Shown one piece after another: positions 49,577 through 59,675 of a stretch of 64,000 bases of DNA. Source of the stretch: CAVQJU01 sp963729215 (lineage in GTDB: Bacteria > Acidobacteriota > Vicinamibacteria > Vicinamibacterales > CAVVIG01); the NCBI GenBank assembly GCA_963729215.1, contig CAVSND010000008.1, positions 1 to 64,000 of the forward strand. Reading direction: 5' to 3'. Under the pieces are notes generated by a model that did no database searches, was not told the DNA's origin, and saw only the letters and a list, made by a program, of their open reading frames with translations. Every line of letters begins with the position of its first letter. The stretch's first letter is position 1. A program made the position numbers and the translations under genes.

Positions 49577-50892
49577 ACAGAGCGAGGTAGTCGTGCGCGA
49601 CCTCACGCATGAGGCGCGGCCTTGGAAGACGCTCGCGCCAGCGACAGATCGTGTCTCCGGGTGGCTCGCGACCTCGATCAGCGCAGCGGCGAGCCGGCCG
49701 ACGTCGCCGGGCGGCACGAGCCTGGCGTTGAAGCCGTCCTCGAGCACCTCGGCCACGCCACCGACCGAAGCGGCGATGACCGGCACACCGGCGGCCATCG
49801 CCTCCAGACCGGCGGTCGGACCACCCTCAGGCACCGCGAGGGACAACACAGCACGTCGTAGCTGGCGATCACGTCGGGAATCGATGACGGCGACACGGCT
49901 TCGGCAACCATCACGCGCGTATCGCCCGAGAGACGCGCGGCGATGGCCGCCTTCGTGTCGCGATCGGCCTGGGTCTGGGCAGGCCCGCGAAACTCGACAC
50001 GCATGGGGACGTCGCGCGGCACGCGCTGAATGGCGTCGGCCAGGTCGAGCACGCCCTTGATCGGATCGAGACGTCCCACGTATCCGATTCGAACCTGGCT
50101 TCGCGTCCGAACCTGGCCTCGCGGTTCGTCGTGCGGGCGACGCACGATCGATTCGCTGACGCCGAGGCGGTTCACGACCACTTTCGCGGGGGGGCGCCGT
50201 TGGCGATGCACGATGTTCGCGGCGCGTTGCGTCAACACCACGAACCAGTCAACGGCGTCGAGCATCGCGCGCTGCCGGAGGCTGTTGCGTCGATGAGATC
50301 GGTCATCGCCATGGCGGTCCCCGCCGGTCCCGGCAACCGTCGTGCGAAGGCCGCCAGCCAGGGCGGCACCGCGGCGAGCGCGTGCGCGGCGCCCGGCCCC
50401 GCGCCCCGATGCTCCAGTTCGCATTCGGCGCATCGACGGGCGTCACCATGCCGTCGCACATCGTCCGGCCCTGCCACATGAGCGTGCCCCGCTGACACAG
50501 GAAGCCCAGGCTGCTCGAATGCGTGGTCGCGATGACGCGGCTGCCCGCCCGCTTCGCCGCAAGGATTTCCTGCAGCCCCAGCCCGGTCACGAACGTGTGG
50601 AAGTGGACGACGTCGGCACGAACTTCGCCCAGCCAGCGGTGGAAATGTTCGGCGCCGCGCACGGCCGCGTCGCCCTGAGCCTCGTCGCGGGTGGCGAGTG
50701 CCGGCACCGGATACGGAAGACCACGGAGCCATCGAATTGGTACGTCCTCGGATTCCGGACTCCCGGCTCGGGTGCGGCAACAAGCACGTCGTGGCCGCAG
50801 GCCCTCAGATGACGCGCAAGCTCGGCGACGTAGATCTCTGTTCCGCCGATGCTGTCGGGGTAGTACCAGCCGACCGCCTGCACAATCTTCAT
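49566..50892 (-). CDS. glycosyltransferase family 4 (frameshifted)
   Basis: ATG 50892 gives MKIVQAVGWYYPDSIGGTEI then YVAELARHLRACGHDVLVAA, a clear GT4 start. Other frames supply VVHFHTFVTGLGLQEILAAK, RVIATTHSSSLGFLCQRGTL, a cysteine-containing insert, VNRLGVSESIV, RIGYVGRLDPIKGVLDLADA and LAVPEGGPTAGLEAMAAGVP. The end is REVAHDYLALYAG with TAA at 49566-49568. The TTHSSSLGFLCQRGT...C segment resembles the Cys-rich insert of some GT4 enzymes. Its 3' end overlaps the deacetylase start by 11 bases. Confidence 0.66.
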
Positions 50893-50910
50893 GGACATCC
50901 GGGCTGCACG

Positions 50911-51638
50911 TTACGCCAGCGGTTTGCGGCACCGAATCGTGATGAGCACCGGGTAGCGCCGATCGTGCGACATCCAACTCGGCCGCGGCTCAGCTCTTCG
51001 TGGGCCAGCCCGTAAATCGCCGCAGCGGCGGCGAGGCAGTTGCCGTGCGCTTCGATGGTCACATCGCAGCCTGGCCATTCGCGCGTCGAGCATCGCCCGC
51101 CATCCCTCGGCCGTCAGGCGCCAGTAGTCGCCGCCTTCGGGAATCAGCGGCAGCAGGCCCGCCGCGGACAGCAGACGTCCCGCCCGGCCTGACGACGCGG
51201 AGCATCGTCCGCAGCGCGGGCTCGAGGTCTGGCAGGTGCTGCAGCGTATTCGGGAGCGAGAAAACAGTCGTAGTAGCCGCTCGGAATCTGCGGCGCATCC
51301 GCCAGGTCGCACGTGTACGTCGCGCGAAATCGCGGGTTGATGTCGACCGTGTGCGATTCGCGCACATTCTCGCCGAACCGTTTCGTGTACGACGGCAACT
51401 GCACTTCGAGGACCCGGCCTGTGATCAGGCGCGATGGCTGTCCAGAAACCTCTCTAGGTAGTAGCGATCGATCGGCGTGCCGCGATCGAAGCCGAACGTC
51501 GTCGAAAACGGCGCGGTGCGGCGCATGTTGCCCCAGCGCGGCAGCGGCAGATCCACGCATGACGCACCGCGCCAGCACGGTCAATCGCGGTCCGAAAATG
51601 GACTTCAGCCGCGCGCGCCCGGCGACGGCAGCAGTCAT
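50911..51638 (-). CDS. SAM-dependent methyltransferase (frameshifted)
   Basis: About 242 residues over four frame segments. Readable parts are RGSAAAALGQ... at the N-terminus, GRVLEVQLPSYTKRFGENVR and ESHTVDINPRFRATYTCDLA (SAM-binding strands), NTLQHLPDLEPALRTMLRVV, then PEGGDYWRLTAEGWRAMLD. This layout matches methyltransferases that accompany polysaccharide glycosyltransferases. The start is set at ATG 51638 and the end at the stop 50911, although the last 30 residues are uncertain. It starts about 85 bases after the GT2 gene. Confidence 0.55.
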
Positions 51639-51723
51639 GGGTTGTCAGTCTCGCCACGGGGACGGGCCCAGGCGGGAACAGTGAATTCGCCGTCCGAGCC
51701 CAGCGGCGTGCCGGCGAACGCGT

Positions 51724-52604
51724 TCACGTCTCGGCGAGCGCAGGTACCGCAGCCAGTCGCGCGGCGCTCATACTCGAATATCGAAGACGGTTCCAGGCGA
51801 ACTCGAAGCGTCCGCGGCGCAGATCCTCGAGGGTACGCCGGGCCAGGTGATATGCGCGGTTGCGCCTCGCCTGCTCGCGCTCGTCAGGCGTGAGCGGGCA
51901 ATCCGGTCGTCCAGCGCGCGCCACACGAGCCCGGGAAGCCGCGCGTACTGCTGCTGGCTCTTCGCGCTCTGGAATTCCTGCTGCGGGTGCAGCCGGTACC
52001 AGAAGAGATCGGCCGGCAGCAGCAGCACATTTTCGGTCTTGCAGGCCCGCATCCAGAACAGGTGATCCGATGCGACGCCCTCGTTGGACGAACCCGCCAA
52101 GCCTGCGAAATACTTCGGATCTGAATAGCGCGCCCGACCGGCCCGCAGGAGAACAGGCCCTCGCCCAGGAACTCTCGCTGGTAGGCCATCCGCGGCGTCA
52201 GCAGCATCGGGCAGGGGCCGCCCGACCACGCTGAATCCGCTCGACAGCCCGAACGCCGGCCCGCGGTTCAGCCCGCAGCATCGACACCATCACCTCGAGG
52301 CAATGCGGGTACATCGAGATCGTCGGAATCGTGGTACTTGAACAGCGAACCGCGCGCGAGTTCCGCGGCGCGATTGCGATTGGGGTAATCGCCGAGATTG
52401 CGTTCGTTGATCACGACGCGCACCCGCGAGTCAAGACGCTCGTACGCGCGGGCAATCGCCACGGTGCCGTCCGCCGAGCCGTCATCAACGATGACCAGCT
52501 CGAAATCCGTGAACGTCTGCCGCGAGAACGCTTTCGATTGCCGCGGCGACAAACCTCTCGCGGTTGTAGGACGTCATGAGCACGCTGACGAGCGGCGCGG
52601 TCAT
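51724..52604 (-). CDS. glycosyltransferase family 2 (frameshifted)
   Basis: ATG 52604 gives MTAPLVSVLMTSYNRERFVA, then QTFTDFELVIVDDGSADGTV, the GT-A nucleotide-binding start, and LGDYPNRNRAAELARGSLFK with YHDSDD (the DxD metal motif). Other frames give RMAYQREFLGEGLFSCGPVG and, near the end, RRTLEDLRRGRFEFAWNRLR. It adds a sugar from a nucleotide donor by inversion. The start overlaps the end of the upstream GT4 gene. About three breaks are needed. Confidence 0.68.
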
Positions 52605-53796
52605 TGGCGCGTGGCCCGCGAGACTGGCGCAGCATGCGCACCAGCGCATTGGGAATCCACGGGCGGTCGAGGCGGCTGCCGTAGTGCAGCGTCGCAGACG
52701 CCGCGAGCGGCTTGTAGAGCTCGGCGTACCGGGCGTACAGCGCCTGGTAGTCCGCCGCGCGGCGGCGTGACCTCGAAGCGCGTCTCGACAGTTCGACGCG
52801 CCGCCACGCTCATGCGTTCGAGCCGCGGCCGATCGCCATCGAGGCGCGGCAATCGCCCCGGCGAAGCCGGCGACATCGCCGACCGCGGGCATCAGCCCGT
52901 CGACGCCGGCCGTCACCATGTCGGGCACGCCGCTGTCGATACGGCTGACGACCGGCACGACACCGCAGCCCATCGCCTCGAGAAGCCCGACCGGGAGCCC
53001 TTCGAAGCGCGTCGGCAGCACGAAGACGTCGTGGTCGGCCAGGCGGTCGATCGTCTCTGCGTTGGTCAGCGCGCCGACGATATCGCACCGACTGCGGACT
53101 CCGGCCACGCCGCGCGCAGCCTGCCGGCCTCGGGACCATCGCCGATGATCGTCCACGTGGCGTCGATGATCGGTCGCGCAGCGCTGCCGCGATTGGCGGC
53201 AGATCGAAGACGCCCTTGTCTGCGATCCAGACGACCCGCGAAAACCAGCCGAAGCGGCCCGGCCGCCGTCCGGCGCATGCGCCGTGGCAGCGGAATGCCG
53301 AACGGAATGTAGTGGATGCTCTCGGCACGATGCGGCAGACGCTCGAGCAGCTGTTCATGCATCCGCCGGCTGATGGCGACGTACGCGTGAACGACGCGAT
53401 CGTGCTTGACGGCCAGATCGTAGTAGTAGTCGTAGTCGCCGTGCAGAATGAACACGACCGCGCGGCCGACGTCGTGCACCGAGAGCATGGCCAGGTCGAG
53501 CAGGTCGCCGGCCACGACGATCCCCGGGCCCGGGTGGAATCGCGCTGGCTAGCCGGCGCATGACGGCGTAGAGATTCTCGACCGGCAGCGTGTACTCGAC
53601 CGTGGTCTGGCTGTCGCATGGCAAGCGGCTGCAGGAACCGGGCGTCGCCGCTGAGGCGGTTGTGCGTGAGCACGACGTGATACGCGAGACCGTCCGGCTG
53701 CCGATACGCCAGCAGGTTCGCGATGACGCTCATCATCCCGCCCATCTTGTCGGGGGCAACGTACACGACGCTCGGTTGGGCGTCATGCGTCTCCAC
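52600..53796 (-). CDS. glycosyltransferase family 4 (frameshifted)
   Basis: GTG 53796 opens VETHDAQPSVVYVAPDKMGG then MMSVIANLLAYRQPDGLAYH. Other frames contribute VVFILHGDYDYYYDLAVKHD, AISRRMHEQLLERLPHRAES, IHYIPFGIPLP, LRLVFAGRLDRRQG and the donor motif VFVLPTRFEGLPVGLLEAMG with VVSRIDSGVPDMV. The 3' end lies close to the GT2 start at 52604; the exact stop is not certain because of frame breaks. A family 4 transferase with unknown donor. Confidence 0.64.
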
Positions 53797-54707
53797 GCGC
53801 GGACGGTCATCGACCAGACGAGCGCTTTGCCGGGAAACGGCGTGCCCGGCAGCGAAACGGGTGGACGCCACGGTTGCGGCACGAACTCGTCCACGGCGTA
53901 GGTGAAGCCCGTGCGGGTCAGCAACTCGAGCACGCGCGGCGCCTGACGGTGGCGCGGATCGAACTCGTGCAGGTCCAACACCATCGCACGGACACGGGCC
54001 AGCGCCGGCTCGCAGTCGGCGAGCACGGCGTCTTCGGCGCCCTCGATGTCGAGCTTCAGCAGGTCGATGCGGCCGTTCGGGTCGCGCTCGATGAGGTCGC
54101 GCAGGCGGAGGCTCGGGACGTCGACGGCCGTTCCGCCGACGGCGCCCGAGAGCGTGCCGATCATGCCGGAATCGCTGCCGTCGGCCTGGAACGTCACGCG
54201 TCCGTCAGCCGTCCACAGGGCCGCGTGGACGGTTTCGACGTCCGCGGCACGGTTGGCGTCGAGGTTGGCCCGGAGAATCTTGAAAAGGGCCGGGTCGGCT
54301 TCATACGCCGTGATCCGGGCCGAGGGACACCGGCGCTTGAAGAACAGGCTGGCCAGGCCGACGTTGGCGCCGCAATCGAGAATCCGCGGCGCCGCCGAGT
54401 CGGCGCGATACTCGAGCGCGCCATCGACGAAGATGTCGTGCCACTCGCGGGCAGAAGCTGAGCAGGTCGGCGTACTGGAGCTCGTAGTCGAGCATGCGAA
54501 TGGAGCCGGGCGTGAAGCGAGGCACGCTGCGCGCGCGCATTCCTGCGCGTGGCGCCACGCGGCGACTTCCGGCGAGGGAAACAGCTGACGGTGCGCGGCG
54601 CGAGCGCCTCGCCGCATGAGACGAACCCAGTGAATCATCGTTTGTACGAGCGCGGCGCGCGTGGAGAGGTAGTTGAGGTGGGAGGGCGTTCGCTCGGGCG
54701 GTCTCAC
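53784..54707 (-). CDS. FkbM-family methyltransferase (frameshifted)
   Basis: About 310 residues. The SAM-binding part is clear: APRILDCGANVGLASLFFKR, ITAYEADPALFKILRANLDA, then LRLRDLIERDPNGRIDLLKL and DIEGAEDAVLADCEPALARV, the FkbM signature. The N-terminal 80 residues have one or two breaks near 54450-54560. FkbM enzymes O-methylate sugars or polyketides and are common in polysaccharide loci. The frame is open to 53733, but the real stop probably lies near 53784, next to the following gene's GTG at 53796. GTG 54707 is taken as start. Confidence 0.7.
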
Positions 54708-54793
54708 TGATTCAACGATCCCGAGCGCGCGAGCGGCTCTCCGTGAGCGCTGGCGTCGGAATGGTGTTTGGTCGACTCAGGCTGTCGGAACGC

Positions 54794-56035
54794 TCACCGG
54801 CGACGTCGAGGTTCGAGCGTCCAGCGGCAGCGCACGTGCACCAGACCCTGGCGTCCGCCGTTCGCGTAGAGCACGGACGGGCCGTGCTCGAGTGAAAACG
54901 ACAGTGCCGGCTCCTGCTGCATCGAACATCTCGCCGGCGTCCCACACGTAAACCGCCAGGTGGTAGTCGCCCGCCAGCAGCGTGTCGGCCGGGAGCATGA
55001 TGGAGACGTCGTACTCACCCGCCTCGGCGGGCAACGGCGATTGACACGTCGTCGGTGCGGCTGGTGAACACCACCGTGCCGTCGCCGGCAAGGACGCCCA
55101 GGCTGACCTTGATGCCCGACCGCACCTCGGGGAGGACGAAGCGGATGCGGAATCCGAAGGCGTCGGTATTGAGCGGTTTGGCGATCGGCTGTCCACGTTC
55201 GTCCACGAGATGGGCTTCGAGCAGCTGCGGACGCCCCGTTCGGCGGTCGGCGCGGTAGCGGACATATGAGTCGCTGCCGAGGTAGCGGGCCACAATCGAG
55301 CCGGATGGGACCGTTGCCGACCAGCCGCCCCTGCTCGAGCAGGATGGCCGAGGTCGCGAGGCGCTGGACGGCGGCCATGTTGTGGCTGACGAACAGCACC
55401 GTGCGCCCGCTCCTGGCCACGTCGTCCATCTTGCCCAGACATTTCTGCTGAAACCGCGCATCGCCCACCGCCAGCACCTCGTCGACGATCAGGATCTCGG
55501 GCTCGAGGTGCGCGGCCACGGCGAACGCCAGCCGCACGTACATGCCGCTGGAGTAGTACTTCACGGCCGTGTCGATGAACTGTTCGACTTCGGCGAACGC
55601 GACGATCTGGTCGAACTTCCGTTCGATTTCCGACCGCTTCATGCCGAGGATCGCGCCGTTCAGGAAGATGTTCTCGCGGCCGGTCAACTCGGGATGGAAG
55701 CCGGTGCCGACTTCGAGGAGCGATCCGACGCGGCCGACGATGCGCGCGCGGCCGCGCGTCGGCGTCGTGATGCGCGACAGAATCTTCAGCAGCGTCGACT
55801 TGCCCGCGCCGTTGCCGCCGATGATGCCGACGACCTCTCCCGCGCGATCTCGAACGACACGTCGTCGAGTGCCCAGAACTCGGTGGCATCGGGCGGCTTC
55901 GGTCCGCGGGCGCTCCACGCTGTCGACATGAAGCGGGTCATGGCGTCGCGCAACGTGAGGTAGCGTCGCACGCTGCCGCGCGCCGAGCCGATAGCGCTTG
56001 GCCAGATGCTCGACGCGAATGACGATATCGGTCAT
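54794..56035 (-). CDS. wzt: polysaccharide ABC exporter ATPase with carbohydrate-binding tail (frameshifted)
   Basis: ATG 56035 gives MTDIVIRVEHLAKRYRLGAR. After a break, EFWALDDVSFEIA and Walker A IIGGNGAGKSTLLKILSRIT follow, then TGRENIFLNGAILGMKRSEI, the signature YYSSGMYVRLAFAVAAHLEP, Walker B EILIVDEVLAVGD and the switch His in FVSHNMAAV. This is the Wzt/TagH type. A C-terminal domain (RYRADRRTGRPQLLEAHLVD to the end) looks like the beta-sandwich that reads the glycan terminus in Wzt. About three breaks are needed. It exports the finished glycan with the Wzm permease encoded just upstream. Confidence 0.82.
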   Translation of the reverse strand: MTDIVIRVEHLAKRYRLGARQRATLPHVARRHDPLHVDSVERPRTEAARCHRVLGTRRRVVRDRAGEVVGIIGGNGAGKSTLLKILSRITTPTRGRARIVGRVGSLLEVGTGFHPELTGRENIFLNGAILGMKRSEIERKFDQIVAFAEVEQFIDTAVKYYSSGMYVRLAFAVAAHLEPEILIVDEVLAVGDARFQQKCLGKMDDVARSGRTVLFVSHNMAAVQRLATSAILLEQGRLVGNGPIRLDCGPLPRQRLICPLPRRPPNGASAAARSPSRGRTWTADRQTAQYRRLRIPHPLRPPRGAVGHQGQPGRPCRRRHGGVHQPHRRRVNRRCPPRRVSTTSPSCSRPTRCWRATTTWRFTCGTPARCSMQQEPALSFSLEHGPSVLYANGGRQGLVHVRCRWTLEPRRRR

Positions 56036-56045
56036 GCAGCGGTCG

Positions 56046-56879
56046 TCAGATGGAGTCGGCGAATGTGCCTTCCGCCGAGCGGAAGTAGAAGAGGCCCGCC
56101 GCCAGCAGCACGACGATGACGAGGGCCGAGGCGAGGATGATCGGCCCGGGCGCCCGACCGCCCACCAGCGCCCAGCGAAACCCTTCGACGACGCCCGTCA
56201 TCGGGTTGAGGCCGTAGAGCACGCGCCATCTTCCGGCACGAGCGACGCGGGGTAGGCGACCGGCGTCGCGAACATCCAGAACTGCATCGCAAACGGCACG
56301 ACGTAGCGGACGTCGCGGTACCGGACCGTCAGCGTCGCGAGGACGAGCGACACGGCGAATGCGCTGACGACGGCGAGCGCAATCAGTGCCGGCAGCCAGA
56401 CAATCGCCGCGCCGGGCACGACGTGGTACCACCACAGCAGCGCGACGAGCGTCGAGCAGCGCGAACCCGAAATCGACGAGCGGCGTCACGACGGCCGCGA
56501 GCGGAATCAGCAGCCGCGGAAAGTACACCTTGGAGATCAGCTGTTGACTGGCGACGACCGAGGCGGATGCGCCACTGACCGCCGTCGCGAAGTACGTCCA
56601 GGGGACGAGCGCCACGAACGAAAACAGGGGATACGGAATGCCGTCCGACGGGACGTGCGCGAGGCGGCCGAGGAACACCGAGAAGACCGCCATGGTCATC
56701 ACGGGCTGCAGAATCGCCCACGCGGCGCCGAGCACGGTCTGCTTGTAGCGCACCTTGATGTCGCGCCACACCAGGAAGTAGAGCAGTTCGCGGTACGCGG
56801 CCAGCTCACGAAAATCAAGCCGACGCAGACCCGTCGCCGGCTCAATCTCGACGACGACAGTCGTCGCGTCAGCGCTCAC
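56046..56879 (-). CDS. wzm: polysaccharide ABC exporter permease (frameshifted)
   Basis: About 277 residues, six membrane segments. The N-terminus RELLYFLVWRDIKVRYKQTV is the family hallmark (R-D-x-K-x-R-Y), followed by LGAAWAILQPVMTMAVFSVF, FVALVPWTYFATAV and KVYFPRLLIPLAAV. A break near 56450 leads to helices ALAVVSAFAVSLVLATLTVR and YRDVRYVVPFAMQFWMFATP, and a second near 56230 to LNPMTGVVEGFRWALVG. GTG 56879 overlaps the asnB stop (GTGA), so translation is coupled. It forms the channel partner of Wzt. Confidence 0.85.
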   Translation of the reverse strand: MSADATTVVVEIEPATGLRRLDFRELAAYRELLYFLVWRDIKVRYKQTVLGAAWAILQPVMTMAVFSVFLGRLAHVPSDGIPYPLFSFVALVPWTYFATAVSGASASVVASQQLISKVYFPRLLIPLAAVVTPLVDFGFALLDARRAAVVVPRRARRGDCLAAGTDCARRRQRIRRVARPRDADGPVPRRPLRRAVCDAVLDVRDAGRLPRVARAGRWRVLYGLNPMTGVVEGFRWALVGGRAPGPIILASALVIVVLLAAGLFYFRSAEGTFADSI

Positions 56880-58785
56880 AGGGCCTCTCCTCGTTCAAGA
56901 AAATGTCCCAGGACGGCAAGGCCCCACGGACGGCTCCAGTGGGACAGCACCTCTGCGCCACGACGTCCACACCCGATCGGACGCGTCTTGCGTGATCCAT
57001 CCGGCGTCGGACAATCGCTGCATCCCGTCCTGCACGAACGGACCGAGCTCACCAGCGATCCAGCGGCCGAACGGCAGCGTGAAACCTTGTTTCGGATGCC
57101 GCGTGATCGCGTCCGGCAGCGGACGCTCGAGCGTGCCGGCGAGTAAGCTGCTTGCCGCGCATCAGGCCGGGGTGGAACGCCAGGTGCGGCCAGACGCATT
57201 GGACGAGCTCGTGATCGACAAAGGGCACGCGCACTTCGAGGCCGTGGGCCATCGACATCACGTCGACGTCGCGCAGCAGCTGCGAGCCCAGATAGAGACG
57301 GCTTTCGAGTCGAGCCACGGAGGCCGGCGGCCGTTCGGGCCCCGCAGCAGAGAGCAGCCCGCGTTCCGCTGTCTGAACCTGTTCGACCGCGTCCCGCCAG
57401 ACGGAACCGTCGCGCCATGCCGGACCGGCGAACGCGGCGACTTCATCCGGCAGAAAGAATCCGCGCTGCACGCGATAGGCCTCAACCAGATCGCCATTGG
57501 TGGAGGCGAAGTGACGCCAACGGGCCTGGAGGCGCTCGGGCATGAATGCGCCGGCCAGCGATCCCATGGCCGGCCAGAGCGGGCCCGCGAGACTCTTGAC
57601 CGCGAGCGCCCGCGGCAGCCGCGTGAAGGACGGGTAGCCGCCGAACAGCTCGTCTCCCCCGGCGCCGGACAGCACGGCTTTGATGCCGGTGTCGGCCACG
57701 GCGCGCGAGACGTAGTACGAGTTCACGGCGTCGATCGTCGGCTGATCGAGACGCGAGACCACGGCCGGCAGTTCGCGCGCGATCGTCGACGGATCCAGGT
57801 GCAGCTCGTGGTGCGTGGTACCGAAAAGCGTGGCCACCGTCCGGGCACGTTCCGCTTCCGACGACTCATCGTCGAAGCCAACAGTGAACGTCTGCAGATT
57901 CGACGCGCCGATCGACGCGGCGCAGGACACGAGCGCGCCCGAGTCGATGCCGCCGGAGAGAAACACGCCGACGGGGACGTCGGCGACGAGATGCGCGCGA
58001 ACGCTCTCGCGGACCGCGGGCGCGATTTCGGCACGAAACGCATCGACGTGACCGGAGGTCGAGGCATGGCGCGAGTTGACGTCGCACGTGTACGCGGTGC
58101 GGACGTCCGCGAACACACCGCGCTCCTCGCGGCCGTCGAGCCACCAGCGCCGCCATGTACCCGGTTCCAGCATTTCCACGCCGCGCTGCCAGGTGAGCGG
58201 CGGCGGGACACTGCCCCACTGCAGAAACGCGAGGATGCCGGCTGGCGAGATCTCGCTGGAGGTGAGTTTCGCCGCGCGGAGCGCGCCCAGCTCCGATGCG
58301 AAGGCGATGCGGCGCGCATCGGCCGCGACATACAACGGCTTGATGCCGAATCGGTCCCTGGCCAGGAGCAGCGAACGCTCCGCAGAATCCCAGCAGGCAA
58401 ACGCGAACATCCCACGGGCATCCGACAGGCGTGAAGGGCCGCCGCGCGACACGAGGCGAAGCAGGACTTCGGTGTCGCTGCCGGTCACGAAGCGCTCGCC
58501 GTGCGCCTGGAGGTCGGCTCGCAGGGCACGGTAGTTGTAAACCTCGCCGTTGAACACGATATGGAAGCGCCGGTCCGGCGTCGCCATCGGCTGGATGCCG
58601 CCCGGGCCGGGGTCGATGATCGCAAGGCGCCTGTGGACGAGCAGGACGTTGCCGTCCGGTCCCTCCCACTCGCCCGATCCGTCGGGACCACGGTGGGCCA
58701 ACGCACGGCCGAGCGAGACGGCAAGCGCAGGGACGTCGCCGGTCAGACGACCCTCGCGCTGCAACACGCCCGCGAAACCACACAT
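56876..58785 (-). CDS. asnB: asparagine synthase, glutamine-hydrolysing (one frameshift near 3' end)
   Basis: About 636 residues. Unlike the lasso cyclase, it keeps the catalytic Cys2 (MCGFAGVLQREGRL), so the glutaminase domain should be active (ALAHRGPDGSGEW, GEVYNYRALR). The synthetase domain has the P-loop VFLSGGIDSGALV and LSGAGGDELFGGYPSF. A break near 57130 leads to the C-terminus WSRPWGLAVLGHFLERGEAL. Amidotransferases of this type in polysaccharide loci amidate uronic acid or amino-sugar carboxyls. It is one of two AsnB-fold genes in the locus. Confidence 0.85.
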
Positions 58786-58802
58786 CTACGAAATGCTGGA
58801 CA

Positions 58803-59642
58803 TCAGAAGAATCGGTTGCGGATCGTGATCGTGTCGTTGGGCTGGACTTTGTCTTCGAGCGTCACCTTGACGTCGGTGCTCTTGCCGTTCACGAGGCGCG
58901 TGACCGTGATGCCGCGATCGGACCCGCGCTCGCTGAGGCCGCCTGCCATCGCGATCGCCTGCTGAATGGTCGTACCGGGCTCGAGCACATAGGGGCCCCC
59001 GTTGCGCACCTGGCCGGTGATGAAGAACGTCTGCGCCTTGGGGACGTTGATGATGTCTCCGTCCTGAAGCCCGACGTCCCTGCCTTTGCCGAGCTCCAGA
59101 TCCTTCCAATTGACCCGGACGACTTCGGAATCGCCGGTGCCGCCAGGCGGCCTGGGGTGCGCGATGGTCAGTTCGCTGCTGGCGGAGGGTGTGGCCGAAC
59201 CGGCGGCCGCGAGCGCCTCGAGCAGCGTCATGGCGCCGGTCATCGTGATCTTGCCGGGCTGACGCACTTCGCCGCTCACGAGCACGCTCTGGCTCTTGAA
59301 CTCGCCGATTTCCGCCCGCACCTGAGGGTTCTTGATGAAGCCCGCCGAGAGCAGCGTGCGGATGCGATCCTGCAGCTCCTGAAGAGTCATCCCGCCCGCC
59401 ATGACGCGACCGATGTAGGGGAACGTGATGAAGCCATCCCCGTCGACACGGTAGCTGTTGGTCAACTCGGCCTCGTCGAAGACCGTGATTTTCAGCAGGT
59501 CCTGGGGGCCGATCATGTACCGGGCCGGCGCCGCGGCGGCTGTGGGCTCGGGCCGAGTTGGCGACCCTGCGGCGGGCGGTGCCGGCGTCTGCGTCTGCTG
59601 CGCGAGCAGCGCGGCGAACAGGAAAGAGATCAGTAGATTCAT
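58803..59642 (-). CDS. wza: polysaccharide export outer-membrane protein
   Basis: An intact 279-residue protein with a signal peptide (about 1-15), a Pro/Ala-rich linker, a Poly_export domain (YMIGPQDLLKITVFDEAELT, about 43-62) and two SLBB-like domains (SVLVSGEVRQPGKITMTGAM near 120-139 and TFFITGQVRNGGPYVLEPGT near 208-227). No lipobox Cys is visible. It forms the outer-membrane exit channel. It starts 33 bases after the regulator gene and leads the operon into asnB, wzm and wzt. Confidence 0.88.
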   Translation of the reverse strand: MNLLISFLFAALLAQQTQTPAPPAAGSPTRPEPTAAAAPARYMIGPQDLLKITVFDEAELTNSYRVDGDGFITFPYIGRVMAGGMTLQELQDRIRTLLSAGFIKNPQVRAEIGEFKSQSVLVSGEVRQPGKITMTGAMTLLEALAAAGSATPSASSELTIAHPRPPGGTGDSEVVRVNWKDLELGKGRDVGLQDGDIINVPKAQTFFITGQVRNGGPYVLEPGTTIQQAIAMAGGLSERGSDRGITVTRLVNGKSTDVKVTLEDKVQPNDTITIRNRFF

Positions 59643-59675
59643 GGAGCTGTTCCGTTTAACAGTGGTGCGTACACA

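Noticed and set aside
56876..58785. Second lasso cyclase
   Set aside because: It keeps the glutaminase Cys2 and has no B1/B2 or precursor-like ORF beside it; its neighbours are wza and wzm, so a polysaccharide amidotransferase is more likely.
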